Source: Hydractinia symbiolongicarpus (taxonomy: Eukaryota > Cnidaria > Hydrozoa > Anthoathecata > Hydractiniidae). Taken from it: 64,000 nt of DNA. The stretch lies in assembly GCF_029227915.1 (NCBI RefSeq), contig NC_079875.1:40321201-40385200 (forward strand), written 5' to 3'. Shown here piece after piece: positions 51,915 through 64,000 of this stretch. The stretch's first letter is position 1. Each line of letters begins with the position of its first letter. Position numbers and translations under genes: made by a program. The notes beneath the pieces were generated by a model. It did no database searches and had not been told where the DNA came from. It saw only the letters and a program-made list of their open reading frames with translations.

Positions 51915-53381
51915 ACGGTGTCAGTCCCTTTCAGTTACAACGGTTTGGTCACAAATACGTACCAACATGCATTTAGCGATATTTTTCTGATATTACTAGG
52001 TTGCGTCGCTTTTAACGATAAAACGATTGACTGTGGGACTTAATTGAACTAACTTTGGGCTGTCTCCTGATAAATGTGATAAAAGAGACAATTGGACTCC
52101 AAGAAATAACATACTTGTTAACTTGACATGATTGCCGAAACTCAGCGAACACACTGGGCTCTGTGGTAGCGCTTCATTTAAGAATTAAGATAAAAAAAGT
52201 CATTTCTTCATGGTGGGACCAATCCTAGCCGTTATCGCGCGCTAGAGAAATAGCGACAGTTTCAAAAACTACATTTCATTGAATTTCTAACGGTGTCAGT
52301 CCGTTTGAGTTACAACAGTTAGGTCACATATTCGTACCAACATGTATTTAGCGATATTTTTCTGATATTACTAGGTTGCATCGCTTTCAACTATGAAACG
52401 ATTGACTGTGGGACTTAATTGAACTAACTTTGGTCTCTGGCCTGATAAATGTGATGAATGAGACAATTGGACACCAAGAAATAACATTCTTCTTAATTTG
52501 ACATGATTGCCGAAACTCAGCGATTACACTGGGCTCTGTGGTGGCGCTTCATTTAAGAATTAAGTTAAAAAAAGTCATTTTTTTATTGTGGGACCAATCC
52601 TAGACGTTATCGCGCGCTGAAGAAATAGCGATAGTTTCAAAAACTACATTTCATCGACATTCTAACGGTGTCAGTCCCTTTCAGTTACAACGGTTTGGTC
52701 ACAAATACGTACCAACATGCATTTAGCGATATTTTTCTGATATTACTAGGTTGCGTCGCTTTTAACGATAAAACGATTGACTGTGGGACTTAATTGAACT
52801 AACTTTGGGCTGTCTCCTGATAAATGTGATAAAGGAGACAATTGGACTCCAAGAAATAACATACTTGTTAGCTTGACATGATTGCCGAAACTCAGCGAAC
52901 ACACTGGGCTCTGTGGTAGCGCTTCATTTAAGAATTAAGATAAAAAAAGTCATTTCTTCATGGTGGGACCAATCCTAGCCGTTATCGCGCGCTAGAGAAA
53001 TAGCGACAGTTTCAAGAAATACATTTCATTGACTTTCTAACGGTGTCAGTCCGTTTGAGTTACAACGGTTGTGTCACATATTCGTACCAACATGTTTTAA
53101 GCGATATTTTTCTGATATTACTAGGTTGCATCGCTTTTAACAATGAAACGTTGACTGTGGGACTTAATTGAACTAACTTTGGACTGTGACCTAATAAATG
53201 TGATAAATGAGACAATTGGACTCCAAGAAATAACATTCTTCTTAATTTGACGTGATTGCCGGAACTCAGCGATTACACTGGCCGCTGTGGTAGCGCTTCA
53301 TTTAAAAGTGTAGATAAATAAGTCATTTTTTACTGTGGGACCAATCCTATCCGTTATCGCGCGCTGAAGAAATAGCGACAG
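51825..53381. repeat. h-g-h-i monomers (second copy of g-h-i plus an extra h)
   Basis: Monomers start at 51915 (h), 52289 (g), 52664 (h) and 53039 (i). The last three match 48549-49640 (offset 3741). The h at 51915 matches the h at 52664 (offset about 750), which makes h-g a two-monomer repeat. Differences noticed include TTAGCTTGACATG near 52868 against TTAACTTGACATG. Confidence 0.86.
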
Positions 53382-53990
53382 TTTCAAAAACTACAATTCA
53401 TTCACTTTCTAACGGTGTCAGTCCCTTTCAGTTACAACGGTTTGGTCGCAAATACGTACCAACATGTATTTAGCTATATTTTTCTGATATTACTAGGTTG
53501 CGTCGCTTTTAACGATGAAACGATTGACTGTGGGACTTAATTGAAATAAGTTTGGGCTGTCTCCTGATAAATGTGATAAAGGAGACAATTGGACTCCAAG
53601 AAATAACATTCTTGTTAACTTGACATGATTGCCGAAACTCAGCGATTACACTGGGCTTTGTGGTGGCGCTTCATTTAAGACTTAAGATAAAAAAAGTCAT
53701 TTCTTTATTGTGGGACCAATCCTAGCCGTTATCGCGCGCTAAAGAAATAGCGACAGTTTCAAGAAATACATTTCATTGAATTTCTAACGGTGTCAGTCCG
53801 TTTGAGTTACAACGGTTGTGTCACATATTCGTACCAACATGTATTTAGCGATATTTTTCTGATATTACCAGGTTGCATCGCTTTTAACTATGAAACGATT
53901 GACTGTGGGACATAATTGAGCTAACTTTGGACTGTCTTCTGATAAATGTGATAAAGGAGACAATTGGACTCCAAGAAATAACATTCTTGT
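53235..53990. repeat. two-monomer segment, also at 58464-59219
   Basis: Rare marks GGTTTGGTCGCAAATACG (53437 and 58666) and TTTAGCTATATTTTTC are shared at an offset of 5229 bp (14 monomers). The segment also shares CATTTAAAAGTGTAGATAAA on its left. It bridges the g-h-i region and the next HOR. Confidence 0.84.
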
Positions 53991-54109
53991 TAACTTGACA
54001 TGATTGCCGAAACTCAGCGATTACACTGGGCTCTGTGGTAGCGCTTCATTTAAGAATTAAGATAAAAAAGTAAGTTTTTTATTGTGGGACCAATCTTAAC
54101 AATTATCGC

Positions 54110-55602
54110 GCCCTGAGGAAATAGTGACAGTTTCAAAAACTACATTTCATTGACTTTTCAACGGTGTCAGTCCGTTTGAGTTTCAACGGTTGTGTCACAT
54201 AATCGTACCAACATGTATTTAGCGATATTTTTTGATATTATTAGGTTGCATCGCTTTTAACAATGAAACGATTGACTGTGGGACTTAATAAAACTAACTT
54301 TGGACTGTGACCTGATAAATGTGAAAAATGAGACAATTGGACTCCAAGAAATAACATTCTTCTTAATTTGACGTGATTGCCAGAACTCAGCGATTACACT
54401 GGCCGCTGAGGTAGCGCTTCATTTAAGAGTTTAGATAAATACGTCATTTTTTACTGTGGGACCAATCCTATCCGTTATCGCACGCTGAAGAAATAGCGAC
54501 AGTTTCAAGAACTACATTTCATTGACTTTCTAACGGTGTCAGTCCCTTTGAGTTACAACGGTTGGGTCACATATTCGTACCAACATGTATTTAACGATCT
54601 TTTTCTGATATTACCAGGTTACAGCGCTTTTAACTATGAAACGATTGACTGTGGGACTTAATTGAGCTAACTCTGGACTGTCACCTGATAAATGTGATAA
54701 AAGAGACAATTGGACTCCAAGAAATAACATTCTTCTTAATTTGACGTGATTGCCGGAACTCAGCGATTACACTGGGCTCTGTGGTAGCGCTTCATTTAAG
54801 AATTAAGATAAAAAAGACATTTTTTTATTGGGGACCAATCCTACCCGTTATCGCGCGCTGAAGAAATAGCGACAGTTTCAAAAACTAAATTTTATTGACT
54901 TTCTAACGGTGTCAGTCCGTTTGAGTTTCAACGGTTGTGTCACATAATCGTACCAACATGTATTTAGCGATATTTTTTTGATATTACTAGGTTGCATCGC
55001 TTTTAACAATGAAACGATTGACTGTGGGACTTAATTGAACTAACTTTGGACTGTGACCTGATAAATGTGAAAAATGAGACAATTGGACTCCAAGAAATAA
55101 CATTCTTGTTAATTTGACGTGATTGCCGGAACTCAGCGATTACACTGGGCTCTGTGGTAGCGCTTCATTTAAGAGTTTAGATAAATACGTCATTTTTTAC
55201 TGTGGGACCAATCCTATCCGTTATCGCGCGCTGAAGAAATAGCGACAGTTTCAAAAACTACATTTCATTGACTTTCTAACGGTGTCAGTCCCTTTCACTT
55301 ACCACGGATTCGTCACAAATACGTACCAACATGTATTTAGCGATATTTTTCTGATATTACTAGGTTGCGTCGCTTTTAACTATGAAACGATTGACTGTGG
55401 GACTTAATTGAGCTAACTTTGGACTGTCACCTGATAAATGTGATAAAAGAGACAATTGGACTCCAAGAAAAAACATTCTTCTTAATTTGACATGATTGCC
55501 GAAACTCAGCGATTACACTGGGCTCTGTGGTAGCGCTTCATTTAAGAATTATGATAAAAAAAGTCATCTTTTTATTGTGGGACCAATGCTAGCCATTATC
55601 GC
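54110..55602. repeat. 1493-bp four-monomer HOR, copy 1
   Basis: Monomers start at 54161, 54533, 54906 and 55279. Marks repeated 1493-1494 bp later are AAATAGTGACAG (54121), TTTTCAACGGTG, AATAAAACTAAC (54288), AGGTTACAGCGC (54616) and TTACCACGGATTCG (55299). The left boundary is where AAGTAAGTTTTTTATTG upstream stops matching. Confidence 0.89.
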
Positions 55603-57096
55603 GCGCTGAGGAAATAGTGACAGTTTCAAAAACTACATTTCATTGACTTTTCAACGGTGTCAGTCCGTTTGAGTTTCAACGGTTGTGTCACATAATCGTA
55701 CCAACATGTATTTAGCGATATTTTTTGATATTATTAGGTTGCATCGCTTTTAACAATGAAACGATTGACTGTGGGACTTAATAAAACTAACTTTGGACTG
55801 TGACCTGATAAATGTGTAAAAAGGGACAATTGGACTCCAAGAAATAACATTCTTCTTAATTTGACGTGATTGCCAGAACTCAGCGATTACACTGGCCGCT
55901 GAGGTAGCGCTTCATTTAAGAGTTTAGATAAATACGTCATTTTTTACTGTGGGACCAATCCTATCCGTTATCGCACGCTGAAGAAATAGCGACAGTTTCA
56001 AGAACTACATTTCATTGACTTTCTAACGGTGTCAGTCCCTTTGAGTTACAACGGTTGGGTCACATATTCGTACCAACATGTATTTAACGATCTTTTTCTG
56101 ATATTACCAGGTTACAGCGCTTTTAACTATGAAACGATTGACTGTGGGACTTAATTGAGCTAACTCTGGACTGTCACCTGATAAATGTGATAAAAGAGAC
56201 AATTGGACTCCAAGAAATAACATTCTTCTTAATTTGACGTGATTGCCGGAACTCAGCGATTACACTGGGCACTGTGGTAGCGCTTCATTTAAGAATTAAG
56301 ATAAAAAAGACAATTTTTTTATTGGGGACCAATCCTACCCGTTATCGCGCGCTGAAGAAATAGCGACAGTTTCAAAAACTAAATTTTATTGACTTTCTAA
56401 CGGTGTCAGTCCGTTTGAGTTTCAACGGTTGTGTCACATAATCGTACCAACATGTATTTAGCGATATTTTTTTGATATTACTAGGTTGCATCGCTTTTAA
56501 CAATGAAACGATTGACTGTGGGACTTAATTGAACTAACTTTGGACTGTGACCTGATAAATGTGAAAAATAAGACAATTGGACTCCAAGAAATAACATTCT
56601 TGTTAATTTGACGTGATTGCCGGAACTCAGCGATTACACTGGGCTCTGTGGTAGCGCTTCATTTAAGAGTTTAGATAAATACGTCATTTTTTACTGTGGG
56701 ACCAATCCTATCCGTTATCGCGCGCTGAAGAAATAGCGACAGTTTCAAAAACTACATTTCATTGACTTTCTAACGGTGTCAGTCCCTTTCACTTACCACG
56801 GATTCGTCACAAATACGTACCAACATGTATTTAGCGATATTTTTCTGATATTACTAGGTTGCGTCGCTTTTAACTATGAAACGATTGACTGTGGGACTTA
56901 ATTGAGCTAACTTTGGACTGTCACCTGATAAATGTGATAAAAGAGACAATTGGACTCCAAGAAAAAACATTCTTCTTAATTTGACATGATTGCCGAAACT
57001 CAGCGATTACACTGGGCTCTGTGGTAGCGCTTCATTTAAGAATTATGATAAAAAAAGTCATCTTTTTATTGTGGGACCAATGCTAGCCATTATCGG
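55603..57096. repeat. 1493-bp four-monomer HOR, copy 2
   Basis: This copy follows directly, with monomers at 55654, 56026, 56400 and 56773. Differences noticed include GTGTAAAAAGGGAC near 55815 against GTGAAAAATGAGAC and ATAAGACAATTGG near 56568 against ATGAGACAATTGG. Its second half is copied again at about 60.0-60.8 kb. Confidence 0.88.
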
Positions 57097-58463
57097 GCGC
57101 TGAGGAAATAGCGACAGTTTCACAAACTACATTTCATTGACTTTCTAACGGTGTCAGTCCGTTTGAGTTACAACGGTTGGGTCACATATTCGTACCAACA
57201 TGTATTTAGCGATATTTTTTTGATATTACTAGGTTGCATCGCTTTTAACAATGAAACGATTGACTGTGGGATTTAATTGAACTAACTTTAGACTGTGACC
57301 TGATAAATGTGAAAAATGAGACAATTGGGCTCCAAAAAATAACATTCTTGTTAATTTGACGTGATTGCCGGAACTCAGCGATTACACTGGCCGCTGTGGC
57401 AGCGCTTCATATAAGAGTTTAGAAAAATACGTCATTTTTTACTGTGGGACCAATCCTATCCGTTAACGCGCGCTGAAGAAATAGCGACAGTTTCAAACAC
57501 TACATTTCATTGACTTTCTAACGGTGTCAGTCCCTTTCACTTACAACGGTTTGGTCACAAATACGTACCAACATGTATTTAGCGATATTTTTCTGATATT
57601 ACTAGGTTGCGTCGCTTTTAACTATGAAACGATTGACTGTGGGACTAAACTGAACTAACTTTGGACTGTCTCCTGATAAATGTGATAAAGGAGACAATTG
57701 GACTCCAAGAAATAACATTCTTGTTAATTTGACATGATTGCCGAAACTCAGCGATTACACTGGTCTCTGTGGTAGCACTTCATTTAAGAATTATGAAAAA
57801 AAAGTCATTTTTTTATTGTGGGACCAATCCTAGCCATTATCGGGCACTGAGGAAATAGCGACAGTTTCAAAAACTACATTTCATTGACTTTCTAACAGTG
57901 TCAGTCCGTTTGAGTTACAACGGTTGGGTAACATATTTGTACCAACATGTATTTAGCGACATTTTTCTGATATTACTAGGTTGCATGGCTTTTAACAATG
58001 AAACGAGTGACTGTGGGACTTAATTGAGCTAACTTTGGACTGTGACCTGATAAATGTGATAAATGAGACAAATGGATTAAAAGAAATAACATTCTTGTTA
58101 ACTTGACGTGATTGCCAGAACTCAGCGAATACACAAGGCTCTGTGGTAGCGCTTCATTTAAGATTTTAGATAAATACGTAATTTTTTACTGTGGGACCAA
58201 TCCTAACCGTTATCGCGCGCTGAAGAAATAGCGACAGTTTCAAAAACTACAATTCATTGACTTTCTAACGGTGTCAGTCCCTTTCACTTACAACGGTTTG
58301 GTCACATATTCGTACCAACATGCATTTAACGATCTTTTTCTGATATTACCAGGTTGCATCGCTTTTAACTATGAAACGATTGACTGTGGGACTTAATTGA
58401 GCTAACTTTGGACTGTGACCTAATAAATGTGATAAAAGAGACAATTGGACTCCAAGAAAAAAC
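57097..58463. repeat. monomers unique to the 3737-bp duplication source
   Basis: Monomers start at 57148, 57520, 57895 and 58268. Rare marks are TTCACAAACTAC, GCAGCGCTTCATATAAGAG, GGACTAAACTGAAC, TTGCATGGCTTTTAAC with AACGAGTGACTG, CGAATACACAAGGCTCTG, and GATCTTTTTCTGATATTACC. Most recur at 60.8-62.15 kb. Confidence 0.83.
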
Positions 58464-60001
58464 ATTTTTCTTAATTTGACGTGATTGCCGGAACTCAGCG
58501 ATTACACTGGCCGCTGTGGTAGCGGTTCATTTAAAAGTGTAGATAAATAAGTCATTTTTTACTGTGGGACCAATCCTATCCGTTATCGCGCGCTGAAGAA
58601 ATAGCGACAGTTTCAAAAACTACATTTCATTCACTTTCTAACGGTGTCAGTCCCTTTCAGTTACAACGGTTTGGTCGCAAATACGTACCAACATGTATTT
58701 AGCTATATTTTTCTGATATTACTAGGTTGCGTCGCTTTTAACGATGAAACGATTGACTGTGGGATTTAATTGAACTAACTTTGGACTGTCTCCTGATAAA
58801 TGTGATAAATGAGACAATTGGACTCCAAGAAATAGCATTCTTGTTAACTTGAAAAGATTGCCGAAACTCAGCGATTACCACTGGGCTTTGTGGTAGCGCT
58901 TCATTTAAGACTTAAGATAAAAAAAGTCATTTCTTTATTGTGGGACCAATCCTAGCCGTTATCGCGCGCTAAAGAAATAGCGACAGTTTCAAGAAATACA
59001 TTTCATTGAATTTCTAACGGTGTCAGTCCGTTTGAGTTACAACGGTTGTGTCACATATTCGTACCAACATGTATTTAGCGATATTTTTCTGATATTACCA
59101 GGTTGCATCGCTTTTAACTATGAAACGATTGACTGTGGGACTTAATTGAGCTAACTTTGGACTGTCTTCTGATAAATGTGGTAAAGGAGACAATTGGACT
59201 CCAAGAAATAACATTCTTGTTAATTTGACGTGATTGCCGGAACTCAGCGATTACACTGGCCGCTGTGGTAGCGCTTCATTCAAGAGTTTAGATAAATACG
59301 TCATTTTTTACTGTGGGACCAATCCTATCAGTTATCGCGCGCTGAAGAAATAGCGACAGTTTCAAGAACTACATTTCATTGACTTTCTAACGGTGTCAGT
59401 CCCTTTGAGTTACAACGGTTGGGTCACATATTCGTACCAACATGTATTTAACGATCTTTTTCTGATATTACCAGGTTACAGCGCTTTTAACTATGAAACG
59501 ATTGACTGTGGGACTTAATTGAGCTAACTCTGGACTGTCACCTGATAAAGGTGATAAAAGAGACAATTGGAATCAAAGAAATAACATTCTTGTTAACTTG
59601 ACGTGATTGCCAGAACTCAGCGATTACACTGGGCACTGTGGTAGCGCTTCATTTAAAAATTAAGCTAAAAAAAGTCATTTTTTTACTGTGGGACCTATCC
59701 TAGCCGTTAGCGCGCGTTGAAGAAAAAGCGACAGTTTCAAAAACTACATTTCATTGACTTTCTAACGGTGTGAGTCCGTTTGAGTTACAGCGGTTGTGTG
59801 ACATATTCGTACGAACATGTGTTTAGCGATATTTGATTGATATTACTAGGTTGCATCGCTTTCAACAATGAAACGTTGACTGTGGAACTTAATTGAACTA
59901 ACTTTGGACTGTGACCTGATAAATGTGATAAATAGGACAATTGGACTCCAAGAAATAACATTCTTCTTAATTTGACGTGATTGCCGGAACTCAGCGATTA
60001 C
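58464..60001. repeat. second copy of 53.2-54.7 kb with one monomer fewer, then mixed
   Basis: 58464-59219 matches 53235-53990. From about 59220 to 59575 the sequence matches about 54363-54718 (AGGTTACAGCGC at 59473), so relative to 53.2-54.7 kb one monomer is missing. The monomer at 59765 has CATATTCGTACGAACATG and ATATTTGATTGATATT, shared with the monomer at 63502 (offset 3737). Confidence 0.8.
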
Positions 60002-62152
60002 ACTGGGCACTGTGGTAGCGCTTCATTTAAGAATTAAGATAAAAAAGTCATTTTTTTATTGGGGACCAATCCTACCCGTTATCGCGCGCTGAAGAAATAG
60101 CGACAGTTTCAAAAACTAAATTTTATTGACTTTCTAACGGTGTCAGTCCGTTTGAGTTTCAACGGTTGTGTCACATAATCGTACCAACATGTATTTAGCG
60201 ATATTTTTTTGATATTACTAGGTTGCATCGCTTTTAACAATGAAACGATTGACTGTGGGACTTAATTGAACTAACTTTGGACTGTGACCTGATAAATGTG
60301 AAAAATGAGACAATTGGACTCCAAGAAATAACATTCTTGTTAATTTGACGTGATTGCCGGAACTCAGCGATTACACTGGGCTCTGTGGTAGCGCTTCATT
60401 TAAGAGTTTAGATAAATACGTCATTTTTTACTGTGGGACCAATCCTATCCGTTATCGCGCGCTGAAGAAATAGCGACAGTTTCAAAAACTACATTTCATT
60501 GACTTTCTAACGGTGTCAGTCCCTTTCACTTACCACGGATTCGTCACAAATACGTACCAACATGTATTTAGCGATATTTTTCTGATATTACTAGGTTGCG
60601 TCGCTTTTAACTATGAAACGATTGACTGTGGGACTTAATTGAGCTAACTTTGGACTGTCACCTGATAAATGTGATAAAAGAGACAATTGGACTCCAAGAA
60701 AAAACATTCTTCTTAATTTGACATGATTGCCGAAACTCAGCGATTACACTGGGCTCTGTGGTAGCGCTTCATTTAAGAATAATGATAAAAAAAGTCATCT
60801 TTTTATTGTGGGACCAATGCTAGCCATTATCGGGCGCTGAGGAAATAGCGACAGTTTCACAAACTACATTTCATTGACTTTCTAACGGTGTCAGTCCGTT
60901 TGAGTTACAACGGTTGGGTCACATATTCGTACCAACATGTATTTAGCGATATTTTTTTGATATTACTAGGTTGCATCGCTTTTAACAATGAAACGATTGA
61001 CTGTGGGACTTGATTGAACTAACTTTAGACTGTGACCTGATAAATGTGAAAAATGAGACAATTGGACTCCAAAAAATAACATTCTTGTTAATTTGACGTG
61101 ATTGCCGGAACTCAGCGATTACACTGGCCGCTGTGGCAGCGCTTCATATAAGAGTTTAGAAAAATACGTCATTTTTTACTGTGGGACCAATCCTATCCGT
61201 TAACGCGCGCTGAAGAGATAGCGACAGTTTCAAAAACTACATTTCATTGACTTTCTAACGGTGTCAGTCCCTTTCACTTACAACGGTTTGGTCACAAATA
61301 CGTACCAACATGTATTTAGCGATATTTTTCTGATATTACTAGGTTGCGTCGCTTTTAACTATGAAACGATTGACTGTGGGACTAAACTGAACTAACTTTG
61401 GACTGTCTCTTGATAAATGTGATAAAGGAGACAATTGGACTCCAAGAAATAACATTCTTGTTAATTTGACATGATTGCCGAAACTCAGCGATTACACTGG
61501 TCTCTGTGGTAGCACTTCATTTAAGAATTATGATAAAAAAGTCATTTTTTTATTGTGGGACCAATCCTAGCCATTATCGGGCACTGAGGAAATAGCGACA
61601 GTTTCAAAAACTACATTTCATTGACTTTCTAACAGTGTCAGTCCGTTTGAGTTACAACGGTTGGGTAACATATTTGTACCAACATGTATTTAGCGACATT
61701 TTTCTGATATTTCTAGGTTGCATGGCTTTTAACAATGAAACGAGTGACTGTGGGACTTAATTGAGCTAACTTTGGACTGTGACCTGATAAATGTGATAAA
61801 TGAGACAAATGGATTCAAAGAAATAACATTCTTGTTAACTTGACGTGATTGCCAGAACTCAGCGAATACACAAGGCTCTGTGGTAGCGCTTCATTTAAGA
61901 TTTTAGATAAATACGTAATTTTTTACTGTGGGACCAATCCTAACCGTTATCGCGCGCTGAAGAAATAGCGACAGTTTCAAAAACTACAATTCATTGACTT
62001 TCTAACGGTGTCAGTCCCTTTCACTTACAACGGTTTGGTCACATATTCGTACCAACATGCATTTAACGATCTTTTTCTGATATTACCAGGTTGCATCGCT
62101 TTTAACTATGAAACGATTGACTGTGGGACTTAATTGAGCTAACTTTGGACTG
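60002..62152. repeat. second copy of 56265-58415 (offset 3737 bp)
   Basis: TTACCACGGATTCG (56792 and 60529), AGCGCTTCATATAAGAG (57401 and 61138) and the ATGGCTTTTAAC/CGAGTGACTG monomer recur at a constant offset of 3737 bp, ten monomers. Differences noticed are few, for example TTTCTAGG near 61710 against TTACTAGG, GGACTTGATTG near 61006 against GGATTTAATTG, and GAAGAGATAGC near 61212 against GAAGAAATAGC. The match ends near 62152, where CTGTCACCTG replaces CTGTGACCTA. Confidence 0.88.
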
Positions 62153-64000
62153 TCACCTGATAAATGTGATAAAGGAGACAATTGGACTCCAAGAAAAAAC
62201 ATTCTTCTTAATTTGACATGATTGCCGAAACTCAGCGATTACACTAGGCTCTGTGGTAGCGTTTCATTTAAGAATTATGATAAAAAAGTCATTTTTTTAT
62301 TGGGGACCAATCCTACCCGTTATCGCGCGCTGAAGAAATAGCGACAGTTTCAAAAACTACATTTCATTGACTTTCTAAGGGTGTCAGTCCGTTTGGGTTA
62401 CAACGGTTGGGTAACATATTCGTACCAACATGTATTTAGCGATATTTTTCTGATATTACTAGGTTGCATGGCTTTTAACAATGAAACGAGTGACCGTGAG
62501 ACTTAATTGAGCTAACTTTGGACTGTGAACTGATAAATGTGATAAATGAGACAAATGGAATCAAAGAAATAACATTCTTGTTAACTTGACGTGATTGCCG
62601 GAACTCAGCGATTACACTGGGCACTGTGGTAGCGCTTCATTTAAAAATTAAGCTAAAAAAAGTTATTTTTTTACTGTGGGACCTATCCTAGCCGTTAGCG
62701 CGCGTTGAAGAAAAAGCGACAGTTTCAAAAACTACATTTCATTGACTTTCTAACGGTGTCAGTCCGTTTGAGTTACAACGGTTGAGTCACATACTCGTAC
62801 CAACATGTATTTAGCGACATTTTTCTGATATTACTAGGTTGCATCGCTTTTAATAATGAAACGTTGACTGTGGAACTTAATTGAACTAACTTTGGACTGT
62901 GACCTGATAAATGTGATAAATGGGACAATTGGACTCCAAGAAATAACATTCTTCTTAATTTGACGTGATTGCCGGAACTCAGCGATTACACTGGGCTCTG
63001 TGGTAGCGCTTCATTTAAAAATTAAGCTAAAAAAAGTTATCTTTTTACTGTGGGACCTATCCTAGCCGTTAGCGCGCGTTGAAGAAAAAGCGACAGTTTC
63101 AAAAACTACATTTCATTGACTTTCTAACGGTGTCAGTCCGTTTGAGTTACAACGGTTGCGTCACATACTCGTACCAACATGTATTTAGCGATATTTTTCT
63201 GATATTACTAGGTTGCATCGCTCTTAACAATGAAACGATTGACTGTGGGACTTAATTGAGCTAACTTTGGACTGTCACCTGATAAATGTGATAAAAGAGA
63301 CAATTGGACTCCAAGAAAAAACATCCTTCTTAATTTCACATGATTGCCGAAACTCAGCGATAACACTGGGCTCTGTGGTAGCGCTTCATTTAAGAATTAT
63401 GATAAAAAAAGTCATTTTTTTGTTGTGGGACCAATCCTAGCCGTTAGCGCGCGTTGAAGAAAAAGCGACAGTTTCAAAAACTACATTTCATTGACTTTCT
63501 AACGGTGTCAGTCCGTTTGAGTTACAACGGTTGTGTGACATATTCGTACGAACATGTATTTAGCGATATTTGATTGATATTACTAGGTTGCATCGCTTTT
63601 AACAATGAAACGTTGACTGTAGAACTTAATTGAACTAACTTGGGACTCTGGCCTGTTAAATGTGATAAAGGAGACAATTGGACTCCAAGAAATAACATTC
63701 TTGTTAACTTGAAATGATTGCCGAAACTCAGCGATTACACTGGGCTCTGTGGTAGCGCTTCATTTAAGAATTATGATAAAAAAAGTCATTTTTTTATTGT
63801 GGGACCAATCCTAGTCATTATCGCGCGCTGAGGAAATAGCGACAGTTTCAAAAACTACATTTCATTGACTTTCTAACGGTGTCAGTCCGTTTGAGTTTCA
63901 ACGGTTGTGTCACATATTCATACCAACATGTATTTAGCGATATTTTTTTGATATTACTAGGTTGCATCGCTTTTAACAATGAAACGTTGACTGTGGGACT
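62153..64000. repeat. mixed monomers at the end of the window, last one partial
   Basis: Monomers start at 62378, 62753, 63127, 63502 and 63876. The one at 62378 resembles 57895 and 61632 (TTGCATGGCTTTTAAC, CGAGTGACCG). The one at 63502 resembles 59765. The last begins as class A-like and is cut by the window edge after 125 bp, so the array continues beyond 64000. Confidence 0.85.

Larger units (their letters stand above)
1..64000. repeat. satellite DNA array, ~374-bp monomer, fills the window
   Basis: The whole window is head-to-tail copies of one monomer. Successive occurrences of the start motif ACGGTGTCAG fall at 1, 373, 747, 1113, 1485 and so on to 63876, a mean spacing close to 373.5 bp and about 171 complete copies plus a last partial copy of 125 bp. 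Near-constant landmarks in each copy, in order, are TTCGTACCAACATGTATTTA, GGTTGCATCGCTTTTAAC, CTGTGGGACTTAATTG, TGATAAATGTGATAAATGAG, AACTCAGCGATTACACTGGG, GTGGTAGCGCTTCATTTAAG, an A-run/T-run pair, GTGGGACCAATCC, a CGCGCG cluster and AAATAGCGACAGTTTCAAAA. No copy is inverted and no stretch of even 300 bp lacks the repeat. Centromeric or pericentromeric heterochromatin is the usual location for such arrays; that location is inference. The species and the satellite family name are not recognised. Confidence 0.98.

Noticed and set aside
1-64000. CRISPR array
   Set aside because: Regular spacing of repeats is present, but the whole 374-bp unit is conserved. There are no short repeats separated by unique spacers and no cas genes.
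1-64000. Transposable element, tRNA, rRNA or telomere repeat hidden in the array
   Set aside because: Reading through every line showed the satellite landmarks at the expected spacing throughout. No interruption long enough to hold such an element was seen.

Overview
The window is one uninterrupted block of eukaryotic satellite DNA. From base 1 to base 64000 it consists of about 171 head-to-tail copies of a monomer of about 373-375 bp (range seen 366-376), all in the same orientation. I found no unique sequence, gene, transposable element, RNA gene or inversion. A hand count on one typical monomer gives about 38% G+C. Long-monomer, AT-rich satellites of this kind form centromeric or pericentromeric heterochromatin in many animals and plants. 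I cannot name the species, and nothing here looks bacterial or viral.

The array is not uniform. Monomers fall into recognisable classes, marked by small diagnostic differences, and these are arranged in higher-order repeats (HORs). Using the motif ACGGTGTCAG as monomer start, the layout is: 1-7068, classes a,b,c,d,e in the order abcab-de / abc-ab* / abcab-de, giving a 4461-bp (12-monomer) period; 7480-11215, a 1868-bp 5-mer in two copies; 11426-13798, a second copy of 5080-7452; 13799-16027, mixed monomers; 16028-23862, a p-q-(X)-r HOR of five, five, four, four and a broken three monomers, including monomers with a poly-T replacement; 23863-24984, mixed; 24985-27210, a 1122-bp 3-mer in two copies; 27227-35076, classes A,B,C,D with HOR length going 4,4,3,2,3,2,3; 35077-38204, an older relative of the 8-13 kb region; 38205-41200, a 1499-bp 4-mer in two copies; 41201-42937, near-identical single monomers; 42938-44433, a 748-bp dimer in two copies; 44434-53381, a mosaic of A, B and F classes with a 3741-bp offset duplication; 54110-57096, a 1493-bp 4-mer in two copies; 56265-58415, copied to 60002-62152 (3737-bp offset); then mixed monomers to the end.

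The reading frames of 60-100 codons on both strands are by-products of the repeat. They recur once per monomer of certain classes, overlap each other on opposite strands, and are broken in most other monomers. I therefore annotate no CDS. The interest of the window is its recombination record: nested duplications of different lengths, chimeric monomers marking exchange points, class-specific indels, and a nearly perfect AT-rich hairpin repeated in many monomers.
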